Part shown: positions 41,759-51,370 of the stretch, one piece after another | Layout: every line of letters starts with the position of its first letter | How positions within the stretch are numbered: the first letter of the stretch is position 1 | NCBI RefSeq assembly: GCF_013522825.1 | Contig: NZ_JAAMQZ010000011.1 | Span: 1-64,000, forward strand | Origin: Stutzerimonas stutzeri | GTDB lineage: Bacteria > Pseudomonadota > Gammaproteobacteria > Pseudomonadales > Pseudomonadaceae | Direction: 5' to 3' | DNA: 64,000 bases | The notes under the pieces: generated by a model | The model's input: the letters and a program-made list of their open reading frames with translations, nothing else | Database searches by the model: none | Told to the model about the DNA's origin: nothing | Program-made: the position numbers and the translations under genes

Positions 41759-44044
41759 ATGACCATGCAACTCGAAGCGGCCCCCGCCGCACCTTCCATG
41801 CCCGCCACGGGCGATCTGTTCAACCCTGCGGACAGCGAAAGCGATCTGTCTTTCAGCCTGCAGGATTTCGTCACCGAGTTTGGGGATGAGTTACTCGACT
41901 CCCTCAACCGGGCCAATCCGCCCGTTTACAACGGTGTGCCGCGCGCCAACCGCCAGCTCGTCCTCGCCAGTCTCAAGCGGCAGTTGTTCCCCGCCCAGGC
42001 CGAGGTCGTCCATGCGGCCGCCGAACTGCTCGTCAATCAGGGCGAGCGCGCGGCCATCGTCAATGGCGAGATGGGGACGGGGAAAACCACCGTCGGCATC
42101 GCGCTAGGGGCGGTGCTCAACGCGGAAGGCTATCGCCGCACGCTCGTCCTCAGCCCGCCCCATCTTGTCTACAAATGGCGGCGCGAGATCCTCGAAACCG
42201 TCGCCGGTGCGAAAGTCTGGGTGCTCAACGGCCCGGACACATTGCTCAAGTTGATCAAGCTGCGCGAGCAGTTGAACGTGCCGGCCGAAGGGCAGGAGTT
42301 CTTCATCATCGGCAGGGTCAGAATGCGGATGGGATTCCACTGGAAGCCCGCCTTCGTCCGCAAACACACCCGTTACGGCATGGTCGGCGCCTGCCCGCAC
42401 TGCGGGACGGTGGTCACTGATCTCGACGGCGAGCCGGTCAATGTTCTGGAGCTGGAGGCGGAAGAAATCCGCCGCAAGTGCAATGTCTGCGACGGCGCAC
42501 TCTGGACGCTGATGCGGCCGCGCAGCCTGTCGGGCAGTGATCAGTCCTCGGCGGTGCTGCGTGCGCTGAAGAGAATCCCGACCATCGGCGAGGCCACGGC
42601 CAACAAGCTGATGAAGACCTTCGGCGATTCGTTCCTGGCGTCGATGCTCGGCGACAACCTGCACAACTTCATCAACCTGATGGACGAGCGCGGGGAGTTG
42701 GTGTTTTCCGACCGGCAGGCGCAGCGCATGGAACGCGCCATGTCCTCAATGGAGTTCGGCTTCGGAGAAGGCGGCTATCAGCCCTCGGAATATGTGAAGC
42801 GGTATCTGCCGCAAAGCACCTTCGACTTGCTCATCGCAGATGAAGCCCATGAATACAAAACGGGTGGATCGGCGCAGGGCCAGGCGATGGGCGTCATCGC
42901 AGCCAAGGCACGCAAGACCGTACTGCTAACCGGTACCCTCATGGGGGGCTATGCAGACGATCTCTTTCATTTGCTGTTCCGGGCCTTGCCCGCGAGGATG
43001 ATCGAAGATGGTTACCGCCCGAGCGCCAGCGGCAGCATGAATGCCGCTGCCATGGCGTTTATGAGGGACCATGGTGTCCTCAAGGACATCTATTCCGAGA
43101 GCAACGGGCCGGCCCACAAGACCGCCAAAGGCTCGAAGATCACCGTCAGAACGGTCAAGGCACCCGGGTTCGGGCCGAAAGGCGTACTGCGCTGCGTGCT
43201 GCCGTACACGATCTTCCTCAAGCTCAGAGACATCGGCGGCGTGCTGCCGCCGTATGACGAAGAGTTCCGGGAGGTCGCCATGGATGCCGGGCAGGCCGAC
43301 GCCTACCGCAATCTGGCCGCCAGCCTGACGGCGGAACTCAAGGAGGCCCTGCGCAAGCGGGATACCACCTTGCTGGGCGTAGTCCTCAATGTGCTGTTGG
43401 CGTGGTCCGACTGCTGCTTCCGGGCAGAAACCGTGCGCCACCCGCGTACGCGCCAGGTCCTGGCCTTCACACCGGCCCAGTTCAACGAGCTGGAGATCAT
43501 GCCGAAAGAGCGTGAGCTGATCGACATCTGCCGCGAGGAGAAAGCCGCGGGTCGTAAGACCCTGGTGTACTCCGTCTACACCGGCACGCGCGATACCACC
43601 AGCCGTTTGAAGATGTTGCTGGAGCAAGAGGGTTTTCGGGTGGCGGTACTGCGCGCAAGCGTGGATGCCTCTCGCCGCGAAGACTGGATTGCCGAGCAGC
43701 TCGATCGCGGGATCGACGTCCTCATCACGAATCCGGAACTGGTGAAAACCGGCCTGGATTTGCTGGAGTTCCCCACGATTGTGTTCATGCAGTCGGGGTG
43801 GAACATCTACACGTTGCAACAAGCCGCGCGCCGGTCATGGCGGATCGGCCAGAAGCAGCATGTGAAGGTGATCTACCTGGGGTATGCGGCCACGTCGCAG
43901 ATGACGTGCTTGGCCCTGATGGCGAAGAAGATCCTGGTATCGCAGAGCACCTCCGGCGACGTCCCGGAATCGGGGCTGGATGTGCTCAACCAGGACGGCG
44001 ATTCGATCGAGGTCGCCCTGGCCCGGCAACTCGTCGCGGCCTGA
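41759..44044 (+). CDS. SNF2-like DEAH helicase of the ICE accessory block
   Basis: A 761-residue superfamily 2 ATPase. Walker A is VNGEMGTGKTTVGIALG (near residue 105), motif II is LLIADEAHEYKTGG (near 362), and the C-terminal RecA domain ends in the SNF2-type QAARRSWRIGQKQHVKV. A four-cysteine zinc-finger insert (CPHCG...CNVCD) sits between motifs I and II. The start MTMQLEAAP fits the TGGAG site. Found in related ICEs as the last gene of this block; a terminator follows at 44058. Role unknown, perhaps remodelling of ICE DNA or RNA. Confidence 0.88.
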   Translation: MTMQLEAAPAAPSMPATGDLFNPADSESDLSFSLQDFVTEFGDELLDSLNRANPPVYNGVPRANRQLVLASLKRQLFPAQAEVVHAAAELLVNQGERAAIVNGEMGTGKTTVGIALGAVLNAEGYRRTLVLSPPHLVYKWRREILETVAGAKVWVLNGPDTLLKLIKLREQLNVPAEGQEFFIIGRVRMRMGFHWKPAFVRKHTRYGMVGACPHCGTVVTDLDGEPVNVLELEAEEIRRKCNVCDGALWTLMRPRSLSGSDQSSAVLRALKRIPTIGEATANKLMKTFGDSFLASMLGDNLHNFINLMDERGELVFSDRQAQRMERAMSSMEFGFGEGGYQPSEYVKRYLPQSTFDLLIADEAHEYKTGGSAQGQAMGVIAAKARKTVLLTGTLMGGYADDLFHLLFRALPARMIEDGYRPSASGSMNAAAMAFMRDHGVLKDIYSESNGPAHKTAKGSKITVRTVKAPGFGPKGVLRCVLPYTIFLKLRDIGGVLPPYDEEFREVAMDAGQADAYRNLAASLTAELKEALRKRDTTLLGVVLNVLLAWSDCCFRAETVRHPRTRQVLAFTPAQFNELEIMPKERELIDICREEKAAGRKTLVYSVYTGTRDTTSRLKMLLEQEGFRVAVLRASVDASRREDWIAEQLDRGIDVLITNPELVKTGLDLLEFPTIVFMQSGWNIYTLQQAARRSWRIGQKQHVKVIYLGYAATSQMTCLALMAKKILVSQSTSGDVPESGLDVLNQDGDSIEVALARQLVAA

Positions 44045-44057
44045 TACTCTCGTTCAT

Positions 44058-44088
44058 GCCGGCGTCCCTCTGGGCGCCGGCTTTTTTT
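44058..44088 (+). terminator. strong intrinsic terminator
   Basis: GCCGGCG with CGCCGGC arms and seven T residues, 14 bp after the helicase stop. It marks the end of the accessory transcription block. Confidence 0.88.
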
Positions 44089-44117
44089 ATTCCTGCACAG
44101 TACCTTCAATCGTCGCC

Positions 44118-44954
44118 ATGACGCCCAGCGTCGGGGTCGTTAAACTGGGCGGACATACGCAGATCTCGAGGGGCATGATGGTCATGGTGATCGAAGCAGC
44201 CTACGCGAATGGCACTGGCGTCGCGAATGCACTGCGCATGTCGCAGGCCCAGTGGCTGGGGCTGCAACGGAACTATCACGTCGGCGATCTGCTAATGCCA
44301 TGCTGCAATGCTCCAGCCGTCCCCAAGATCAGTGCCAATGGCCATCCTTTCTTCGCGCATCTAAGCGGTGCCTGCAGCACTTCCGAAGAAAGCCAGTGGC
44401 ACCTCGCGGCCAAGATACTGGTGCGCAGCGTTTTGGAGGATCTTGGTTGCCGAGCCTCGGTTGAGGTTCCAGGGAGCAGCGAAACCAGCCGCTGGAAAGC
44501 CGATGTCTGGGGCGAGCGTGGCGAGGCCAAGTTGGCTATCGAGATCCAAAGGTCATATCAGTCGCTGCGTGACTACCGTACCCGGCAAAAGAAATATCGG
44601 GCCGAGGGCATCAAGGCGCTTTGGTTGCTAAGACAAGAGAGATACAGCACTCTCACGAGGAGCATGAGCAAGGAGCGACTGCGGACCGAGTTCGGAGGAA
44701 AATTCCCTCCAGCCGGGCACTTCGGCCCATGTCTCGCAGATGTGCCTATAGCAATGCTCGAGTTGGAGCCGACCACCACGATCACAGGTGCTGGATTTTT
44801 CACCGCCAGTCTTCCGGATTTACTCGAAGCAGTGCTTAGTGATCGCTTTCTTTGCGTAGATGGTCTTTGGTGCATCGACAACCTAGATGCGATGTCTCGT
44901 GCCGCCCAACTTGCGCGCGAACGTGCCGCAGCCCAGCGCGCGGCAGATATTTAG
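44118..44954 (+). CDS. CoiA-like nuclease-fold protein
   Basis: A 278-residue protein of the CoiA competence-nuclease type. A Cys/His-rich front (MPCCNAPAVPKISANGHPFF) precedes the PD-(D/E)xK-like core RWKADVWGERGEAKLAIEIQ, which has the family's R-x-A-D-V and E-I-Q-x-S signature. In competence systems CoiA works on incoming single strands; in an ICE it may process transferred DNA. The start MTPSVGVVKLGG is the first reasonable ATG after the terminator. Confidence 0.8.
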   Translation: MTPSVGVVKLGGHTQISRGMMVMVIEAAYANGTGVANALRMSQAQWLGLQRNYHVGDLLMPCCNAPAVPKISANGHPFFAHLSGACSTSEESQWHLAAKILVRSVLEDLGCRASVEVPGSSETSRWKADVWGERGEAKLAIEIQRSYQSLRDYRTRQKKYRAEGIKALWLLRQERYSTLTRSMSKERLRTEFGGKFPPAGHFGPCLADVPIAMLELEPTTTITGAGFFTASLPDLLEAVLSDRFLCVDGLWCIDNLDAMSRAAQLARERAAAQRAADI

Positions 44955-45023
44955 TTAAGAACCGGTATTAACTCATCCGGAGCCCATGCGATTCGGATAC
45001 AGCCCCAACCCTTATATAGTCGC

Positions 45024-46838
45024 TCAGAGGTTCGCAGCACGCATTCGTGCCTCTAATTCATCCAGGAATGGTGAGCGCCCATGGCGCATCGGACCATAGC
45101 GCCCTTCAACGAATCCCGAGTACAGCATGTGAACCTCGTCGCGGGCGCGTGTGAGTCCCACATAGAACAGCCGGCGACTCTCGCGCAACTTCTCTGGACT
45201 CAGTTTTCGCCATGGCAAACTCCCATAGTCGAGACCGACCATAATGACCACGTCGTACTCGCATCCCTTAGCGGAATGAAGTGTCAGCAGGTTCAGGTGA
45301 TCCGGCGAACCATCACGTCCGCCCAGACTCGCAATGTCCAGCGTAGCCAGCGCGCCACCTTCGGCAAGCGCCGCCGTCATGCGATCCAGTTGTTCCTTCT
45401 GATCGGCAAGCGACGATTCAGCAACCAACAGACGATCCAAGATGCCGTTGCGCAGTGATGCGACAAAATCACGTGCGGACTGCTGATCGGCGCGCAACGC
45501 CCACAACAGAGCGGTTAGCTCCTGCCCCTCGCGTCGAGCCTGCGCATCGTCCAAGTTCGCTCGATGAAATGCGAGATAACGGTCGATCAATCCACGCAGT
45601 TGCGGACGCGCGATACGCCAGCCACCCGCACACCATGCGGCGCAGTCTTCTACCCAACTCGTCAAGGCAACTTTACGGTAAGGCGCGGCGGTGTCCACGC
45701 GGATATAATCGAAACCGCCGGCTGCCACGGCCTTGGCCACAATATCGCCTGCGCGATAGTCCGTATACAAGATTGCGATATCGCCCAGCGTTCGTCCTGG
45801 CTTGGAGTCCAAGGCCACCGGAATGATCTGCGCGACGGCGTGTGCGGCCTGATCTGCGAGCCCATCAGGGCACAGCACAAACTCGATAGTCGCCTGACGG
45901 GTCGGGTCGTTCGCCCGATAGCCACGATCCTCACCCAACGCCATTTCTGAAGCGCTGACAATGCCTGCCCCTGAGCGATAATTCAATTGAAGTCTGACCG
46001 GCTCGATGTCTTCACGCTCAGCTAGCTCCATGAGCAACGCGCCATCGGCCCCTGTGAAACCGTAGATCGACTGGTCTGCATCACCGACTGCGAACAAGCG
46101 CACGCCACCATCAAAAGCCAGGCGCTTGACGATGCGATGGAGTGCAACCCCCAAATCCTGATATTCATCTACCGCCAGCACCGGAAATTTCGCCTGCACC
46201 AGAGGCAGTACCCAATCATGCTCAGCGATCAGGCGCTGGCCATAGACCACCATGTCGTCGTAGTCGATCAGCCCCCCTTGGCGCAGTGCCGCCTCGTAGG
46301 CTTCGGCCCAGGCGGCAAGTTCTTCCTCGCTACGCCAGGCAACGCTGTTTCGGTTCAGTACGGATCGGCGATGCCGTCCAAGATCGATAGCTTTGTAAGG
46401 ATGGTTGGCCCCAAAGAGCTCGTCTCCGGACTGCCTGATCAAACGATCACTCACTCGCTGGGATGCCACTGAGAGGGGAAACTGAATCGGTAGATCAGCT
46501 AAGCGTCCATATGGCATCAACAGATGGCGTAGGCAGAATCCGTGGACGGTGCCGATGAACAGGTTTGGCGCCTCCCGCAGCCCCAACATTTCAAGCCGAC
46601 GGGTTAATTCGCGTGCGCACTCTTGACTGTAGGTGATGCACGCAGCACCACGCGGTGCCTGCACGTCTTCGGCCAAGATGCGAGCCAGCTTCAGCACAAG
46701 CGTCTTGGTTTTTCCGCTTCCAGGGCCGGCGAGCACCACGCAATGTCCCTGGGAGTTGTACGCCGCCAACTGACCAGGATTTCCGGCCAGCTCGGCAGCC
46801 TGGGCCAGGTAGGCTGTGCTGAAACTACGCGACGGCAT
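45024..46838 (-). CDS. gajB: UvrD/Rep-like helicase, Gabija GajB-like
   Basis: A 604-residue superfamily 1 helicase with all main motifs: I (VLAGPGSGKTKTLVLKLARI), II (AVDEYQDLG), III (AVGDADQSIYGFTGAD), IV (LQLNYRSGAG), V (LTLHSAKGCEYDVV) and VI (RRLFYVGLTRARDEV). The start MPSRSFSTAYL overlaps the end of the OLD nuclease gene by 14 bp. The pair OLD nuclease then UvrD helicase is the Gabija anti-phage architecture; this helicase is longer than the best-known GajB (about 490 residues). Transcribed against the ICE core. Confidence 0.85.
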   Translation of the reverse strand: MPSRSFSTAYLAQAAELAGNPGQLAAYNSQGHCVVLAGPGSGKTKTLVLKLARILAEDVQAPRGAACITYSQECARELTRRLEMLGLREAPNLFIGTVHGFCLRHLLMPYGRLADLPIQFPLSVASQRVSDRLIRQSGDELFGANHPYKAIDLGRHRRSVLNRNSVAWRSEEELAAWAEAYEAALRQGGLIDYDDMVVYGQRLIAEHDWVLPLVQAKFPVLAVDEYQDLGVALHRIVKRLAFDGGVRLFAVGDADQSIYGFTGADGALLMELAEREDIEPVRLQLNYRSGAGIVSASEMALGEDRGYRANDPTRQATIEFVLCPDGLADQAAHAVAQIIPVALDSKPGRTLGDIAILYTDYRAGDIVAKAVAAGGFDYIRVDTAAPYRKVALTSWVEDCAAWCAGGWRIARPQLRGLIDRYLAFHRANLDDAQARREGQELTALLWALRADQQSARDFVASLRNGILDRLLVAESSLADQKEQLDRMTAALAEGGALATLDIASLGGRDGSPDHLNLLTLHSAKGCEYDVVIMVGLDYGSLPWRKLSPEKLRESRRLFYVGLTRARDEVHMLYSGFVEGRYGPMRHGRSPFLDELEARMRAANL

Positions 46839-48612
46839 TGCGGATATGCTCCAGCGCGGAACGGATGTAGTGCGGGCAAGTATCCTCGGACACTGAGCGT
46901 GCAAGGGCCTGAGCGAATCGTCCCTTTCCGATTCTTTCGATAAGCTTCAGCAGCCGTTCTTCATCGACCTGGTCTAAGTCATCCACCCACTGCTGCAATG
47001 CTTCTCGGGTTGCTTGCCTCAGTTGCGGCAATTCCTGCTGAATTACATCCCGCATCGACTCAGCCAACCCACCGGCGAACAACTCCGTTTCCAGTGTGTT
47101 CTCGTTCACGAAGTATCCGAACTCCTCGGCAAGCTCAATTACGTCATCTGTCTCCATCTCCGAGTGGTCGTACTCGTCTTCAACCACGTCAAGAAGATTG
47201 ATCAGTCGCCGGCGAACCAGCGGAGCCTTGCCATTGACCGGATCATAGTCCGTCAGGATGACATGAGGAATATCCAGTCCTTCAGGGCCTAGGAGCTTCA
47301 CATACGGCGTGAAGTTAGTTCCGCCAACCGAGCACACGGTAATCCCAAGCATATCGAGGTGGATATCAAGCGCCTCAGCGAACGCGGGGACCAGGAAACG
47401 CTCTGCGTCGCCTTCGACCAGAATGACCCCCCGAGAAAAGAAAATCTCGCCACGCGTGACATCAATGTAGCGCTGTAGATCTTCTTCATCCCTCTGTGTG
47501 AACGGCGCATTCGCAGTTGAAACGGCGACAGTCTTGCCTGCCCCCACGTCATGACGTAGCAGAACGATGGATCTAATCGGCGTAACGCTTGCAATGTGTG
47601 GGGAGTGAGTTGTAAGGATCGTTGTTAGCGGAGCATCTTCCTCGTTTTCATCCCCTCCGGTGCCAAGGAAATAACGATAGACAAGGCGCTGAACGTGCGG
47701 GTGCAGGTGCGCTTCGGGCTCCTCAACCACAAAGAATGTATGGTCACGTTCTCCGTCAGACACGAGGCGGTCGAGTTCGAGGCTCTTCAATGCCAGGAAG
47801 ATCAGGTTCGCGGTTCCCAGACTAGCGTCACCGACGCCGCGAATTCCATTGTCAATTAACAATCGCAAGCTGCGAAGCAGCGCATCCACCCGAGTTGGAG
47901 CGAGTCCAAGCGACACAGGCACAGCATGCTGCTCACCAGCAATGGAGATCAACCGCTCGCTGATCCGGTTCGCCGTCGCAACCACTTGGGCGTGGCCAGC
48001 TAGTTCCCGCTGTGCGTCGTCAACCTGATTTTGAATCTCCTCACGGGCGTCTTCGTCCAACGACTCGGCAAGATCTTCGATGAGGGGTCTCAATGGTGAA
48101 TTGCGCCAACTCGCGAGATCCTTCTCAGCATCACGCAGTGCCACCTGGACGTCTATTGGCAACATGCGGCGAAACGCACTACCGACGTGCATTTCGGGGT
48201 CGTTACCACCAAAGATCACATACTCATAGTCTTTCAACGATTCCGGAGCGCGTCCCAGTCCGGCTTTGGGCTGGAAGCGATAGGTGAGACGGGCCGTCAT
48301 GGGTGGGCCTGGATCAATCACACAATCGTTGAGATGAGCCATCAACCGCGGGTTATCAGTGAAGTCGGTCAAGTCCACCGAGACTTCGATGATTTTACCG
48401 ATCTTGTCTTCAACCAGGCCATCCCAGAAGTGCTCTATGCTCAATTGCCGGTCACGCTCGGACAATCCTGGGTCGAGAATCAGCTGTAATCCACGAATGA
48501 AGTTACTTTTTCCGACTTTATTCTCACCAACGATAACGATGCTATCGCCAGTCTTTATATCAACATCCGAAAAATTGGCGAAATTGATCAGCCTAACGCG
48601 TGAGATCCGCAT
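46825..48612 (-). CDS. gajA: OLD-family ATPase-nuclease, Gabija GajA-like
   Basis: A 595-residue OLD-family protein: an ABC-type ATPase head (Walker A IVGENKVGKSNFIRGL near the N-terminus, signature and Walker B in FFVVEEPEAHLHPHVQRLVY) and a C-terminal TOPRIM nuclease (ILVEGDAERFLVPAFAEALD; ILTDYDPVNGKAP). Start MRISRVRLINF rather than an ATG five codons upstream. GajA is a nucleotide-controlled DNA endonuclease in Gabija; length (about 580) and following helicase match. Cargo defence gene between the accessory block and the T4SS genes. Confidence 0.85.
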   Translation of the reverse strand: MRISRVRLINFANFSDVDIKTGDSIVIVGENKVGKSNFIRGLQLILDPGLSERDRQLSIEHFWDGLVEDKIGKIIEVSVDLTDFTDNPRLMAHLNDCVIDPGPPMTARLTYRFQPKAGLGRAPESLKDYEYVIFGGNDPEMHVGSAFRRMLPIDVQVALRDAEKDLASWRNSPLRPLIEDLAESLDEDAREEIQNQVDDAQRELAGHAQVVATANRISERLISIAGEQHAVPVSLGLAPTRVDALLRSLRLLIDNGIRGVGDASLGTANLIFLALKSLELDRLVSDGERDHTFFVVEEPEAHLHPHVQRLVYRYFLGTGGDENEEDAPLTTILTTHSPHIASVTPIRSIVLLRHDVGAGKTVAVSTANAPFTQRDEEDLQRYIDVTRGEIFFSRGVILVEGDAERFLVPAFAEALDIHLDMLGITVCSVGGTNFTPYVKLLGPEGLDIPHVILTDYDPVNGKAPLVRRRLINLLDVVEDEYDHSEMETDDVIELAEEFGYFVNENTLETELFAGGLAESMRDVIQQELPQLRQATREALQQWVDDLDQVDEERLLKLIERIGKGRFAQALARSVSEDTCPHYIRSALEHIRNAVA

Positions 48613-48837
48613 GCACACCCCCTGCAATATGTCTTACGAATAATATCAGCCCATCGTCGGCAACACCGTTAGTTATTCACCGCCTTCCCTACAAGCCTGC
48701 GCTGACTCAACCTCCGAAGACTCATACTTCCAACCTACACCCGCGAACAAAGCGATCCAAGACTCTTTCGTATTCTTTGCTGAACGATTCGGTCTGCCCG
48801 GCGAAGGTATCGGCTCATCGCCATCGAGAGCCGAACC

Positions 48838-49401
48838 ATGCCAGCAACCCAACTTCTACGGCGCCTGACCGGCAGCGGCCTGCTGATCACCGCTGTGTTG
48901 AGCGGCGGCTGCGCCACCACCGCCGCACCGCCCGTTGATCCTCTTGTCGAGGAAGCCGACACAGCGCCGCAGTCACCTGAACTGATTCCGGTGGTGCGCT
49001 ATGGCCGCTACACGCTCGTGGAGCTTGTTCCCACCGCGGCCCAGCGTGACCTGCTGCTGCAGGTCATCGACGTGGCGATGCCAGCGGATGCCAGAGCGAC
49101 GGTGGGCGACGGCCTGCGCCACGCACTCCAGCGCAGCGGCTACCAGCTTTGCGAGAACGCCCATGCGGTGATCGAGCTGTATTCGCTGCCGCTGCCGGCG
49201 GCGCACCTGTATCTGGGGCCGATGACGCTGCGCGACGCACTGCTCACGCTCGCCGGGCCGGCCTGGGATGTACAGGTCGATGACAGGGCGCGCCAGATCT
49301 GCTTCGTTCCTGCCGGCGAGCCCTCCGCAGATCCCGAGACCGACACGCCACTGGCCGCGCCGGTGCAGACCTTTCCCATCGTCGACGGAGGCCAGCCATG
49401 A
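48838..49401 (+). CDS. PilL_N-type lipoprotein, first T4SS gene
   Basis: A 187-residue lipoprotein (lipobox LSGGCATT) of the PFGI-1-class PilL_N family (TIGR03748 type), which opens the G-type conjugation gene cluster. The core YGRYTLVELVPTAAQRDLLLQ and the later MTLRDALLTLAGPAWDVQVD are the conserved blocks. It probably sits at the outer membrane or pilus base. It overlaps the next gene by four bases. The 225-bp spacer upstream, shared with the Gabija-like start, holds no further gene. Confidence 0.88.
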   Translation: MPATQLLRRLTGSGLLITAVLSGGCATTAAPPVDPLVEEADTAPQSPELIPVVRYGRYTLVELVPTAAQRDLLLQVIDVAMPADARATVGDGLRHALQRSGYQLCENAHAVIELYSLPLPAAHLYLGPMTLRDALLTLAGPAWDVQVDDRARQICFVPAGEPSADPETDTPLAAPVQTFPIVDGGQP

Positions 49402-50057
49402 GCGCAGTGGCCCATGCGTCGCGTTCGCGCGCGGCCTTCGTGCTGTACCTGCTGCTGTGGGCCTGGATGGTCGGACTCAGCGCACTGGTGCTCGTCAACT
49501 TCCGCGTTGCGGGCGACCTGGCCGGTCAGAGTCAAGTTGATTCGGCCTTACGCCAACTGCAGGTGCTCGAAGGCCGGCTCGCCGAATTCGCCGACGACGT
49601 ACAGACGCTGCAAGCCCGCCCCGAAGCGGCGACCACGGCAGCTTTGCAGGAAGCTTTGCAGGACACCCGCCAGCGCCTCGAAGCCGACATCGCCCGTCTC
49701 GAACAGTCGCTGGCCGGCTACGCCACCGAGGCGGCCCTGCAGACACTGCACAGCGAGGTCGAGCAGCTCAAGGCACAGCGCCAGACCGCCGCGCGCACGC
49801 CCGCAGCGCCGCGTCCCGCCAGGGCGACGACGACGGCACCGGCACAGGTGCCGTTTCCCTTCCGCTTGATCGGTGCGGAACTGCGCGCCGGGCAGCGCGC
49901 CGTTTCCATCGCCCCCGCCACCGACCCGCTCTCGGCCGGGCAGATCCAGGTGCTGCTTCCCGGCGAGCATGCCGGGCGCTGGCAGTTGCAGACCATCGAC
50001 GGCAACACCGCCGTGTTCCAGGCCGGTGACCAGACGCGCCGGCTGGCGATTCCTTGA
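49398..50057 (+). CDS. membrane-anchored coiled-coil ICE protein
   Basis: A 219-residue protein with one N-terminal membrane helix (AFVLYLLLWAWMVGLSALVL), a long coiled coil (about 55-135), a Pro/Ala linker and a C-terminal periplasmic domain (PFPFRLIGAELRAGQRAVSI). Coupled to pilL_N by an ATGA overlap. Likely a structural transfer component; family name unknown to me. Confidence 0.8.
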   Translation: MSAVAHASRSRAAFVLYLLLWAWMVGLSALVLVNFRVAGDLAGQSQVDSALRQLQVLEGRLAEFADDVQTLQARPEAATTAALQEALQDTRQRLEADIARLEQSLAGYATEAALQTLHSEVEQLKAQRQTAARTPAAPRPARATTTAPAQVPFPFRLIGAELRAGQRAVSIAPATDPLSAGQIQVLLPGEHAGRWQLQTIDGNTAVFQAGDQTRRLAIP

Positions 50058-50069
50058 TCGGGAGGCGCC

Positions 50070-50798
50070 ATGCAACGTCGCGCACTTTCCATGCTGTTCC
50101 TGTTGGCCGCGCTGAACGCACCGGCCTTCGCGCAGCAGCCCGCCACCCAGAGCACACCCGCACAGTCTTCCCGTGTCACGCCGAGCCAGATCGATCAGGC
50201 ACGCGATGAACGCCTGGCGCGGGACTGGGGGCTGCGCGGCGACGAATGGGGACGCTACCGCGAACTGATGGAAGGGCCGCTGGGCATCCATTCACCCAAC
50301 CTCGACCCGCTGACCGCACTCGGCATCGAAGCCCGCTCCGACGAGGAGCGACGGCGCTATGCCGAACTGCAAGTGCAGGTCGAAGCGCGCCGCGTGGAAA
50401 AGTTGCTGGCGTATCAACGAGCCTACGACGAAGCCTGGCAACGCCTGCATCCCGACGCCCAGCGGGTGAATCTGCCCGATGCGCTGCCGGGCGGCAGTGC
50501 GATGACCGGCAGCGGTCGTACCGCCGTGTTCGTCCGGGACGGCTGCGCGCCGTGTGCCCAGGTCGTGCAGCGTCTGCAGACGGCGAACGCCGAGTTCGAC
50601 CTGTACATGGTCGGCAGCCGCCAGGACGACGCGCGCATCCGCGAGTGGGCCCAGCGCGCGCAGATCGATCCGGCGCGCGTGCGCAGCGGCTCGATCACGC
50701 TCAACCACGACGGTGGCCGCTGGCTGGCGCTGGGTTTGCCCGGTGAACTGCCCGCGGTGGTGCGTCAGGTGAACGGCCAATGGCAGCGCCAGCCCTGA
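50070..50798 (+). CDS. TIGR03759 (PFL_4693) family ICE protein
   Basis: A 242-residue secreted protein (signal peptide to NAPAFAQ) of the TIGR03759 family. A thioredoxin-like site CAPC appears in FVRDGCAPCAQVVQRL, suggesting a redox or assembly function in the periplasm. It overlaps the following transglycosylase gene start by one base (TGATG). Confidence 0.88.
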   Translation: MQRRALSMLFLLAALNAPAFAQQPATQSTPAQSSRVTPSQIDQARDERLARDWGLRGDEWGRYRELMEGPLGIHSPNLDPLTALGIEARSDEERRRYAELQVQVEARRVEKLLAYQRAYDEAWQRLHPDAQRVNLPDALPGGSAMTGSGRTAVFVRDGCAPCAQVVQRLQTANAEFDLYMVGSRQDDARIREWAQRAQIDPARVRSGSITLNHDGGRWLALGLPGELPAVVRQVNGQWQRQP

Positions 50799-51370
50799 TG
50801 CCGACGTGGCCGCTGCGCGTGCTGCTGGCCGCCGCGCTGGCGACCGGGCCAGTCCAGGCCCAGGAAATTCCGCCGCCCGCCTACCAGTTGGCGGCCCAGC
50901 GCGCCGGCATTCCTTCGACGGTGCTCTATGCCGTGGCGCTGCAGGAAAGCGGCGTGCGCCGGGACGATCGCATCGTGCCGTGGCCCTGGTCGCTCAATGT
51001 CGCCGGCCAGTCGCGCCGCTACGCCACGCGCGCGCAGGCTTGTGCGGGCGTGCGCCAGGCGCTGCGCGAGGTGCCCCCCACGCGCATCGACGTGGGCTTG
51101 GGCCAGATCAACCTCGGCTACCAGCAGCACCGCTACCGCCAGCCCTGCGATCTGCTCGACCCCTACGACAACCTGCGCATCGCCGCCGACATCCTGAAAG
51201 AGCAGCACACCCCCGGCGAAGACTGGCTGCTGGCGGTCGGGCGTTACCACCGACCGGCTGGCGGCGCGCCCGCGGCGCGTTACCGGCGCAGCGTTTCACA
51301 ATACCTCCAGCGCGTGCTCGGCCCGCAACAGACCGCCGCACACGCGCCCCGCCAGGAGAACAGCCGATGA
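50798..51370 (+). CDS. lytic transglycosylase of the conjugation system
   Basis: A 190-residue secreted SLT-type transglycosylase: the catalytic Glu lies in ALQESGVR, with the supporting motif GLGQINLGYQQHRY. The signal peptide ends near GPVQAQ. It opens peptidoglycan for the transfer apparatus. The start at 50798 is preferred because it is coupled to the previous stop; an upstream ATG at 50780 lies inside the prior gene. Confidence 0.88.
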   Translation: MPTWPLRVLLAAALATGPVQAQEIPPPAYQLAAQRAGIPSTVLYAVALQESGVRRDDRIVPWPWSLNVAGQSRRYATRAQACAGVRQALREVPPTRIDVGLGQINLGYQQHRYRQPCDLLDPYDNLRIAADILKEQHTPGEDWLLAVGRYHRPAGGAPAARYRRSVSQYLQRVLGPQQTAAHAPRQENSR

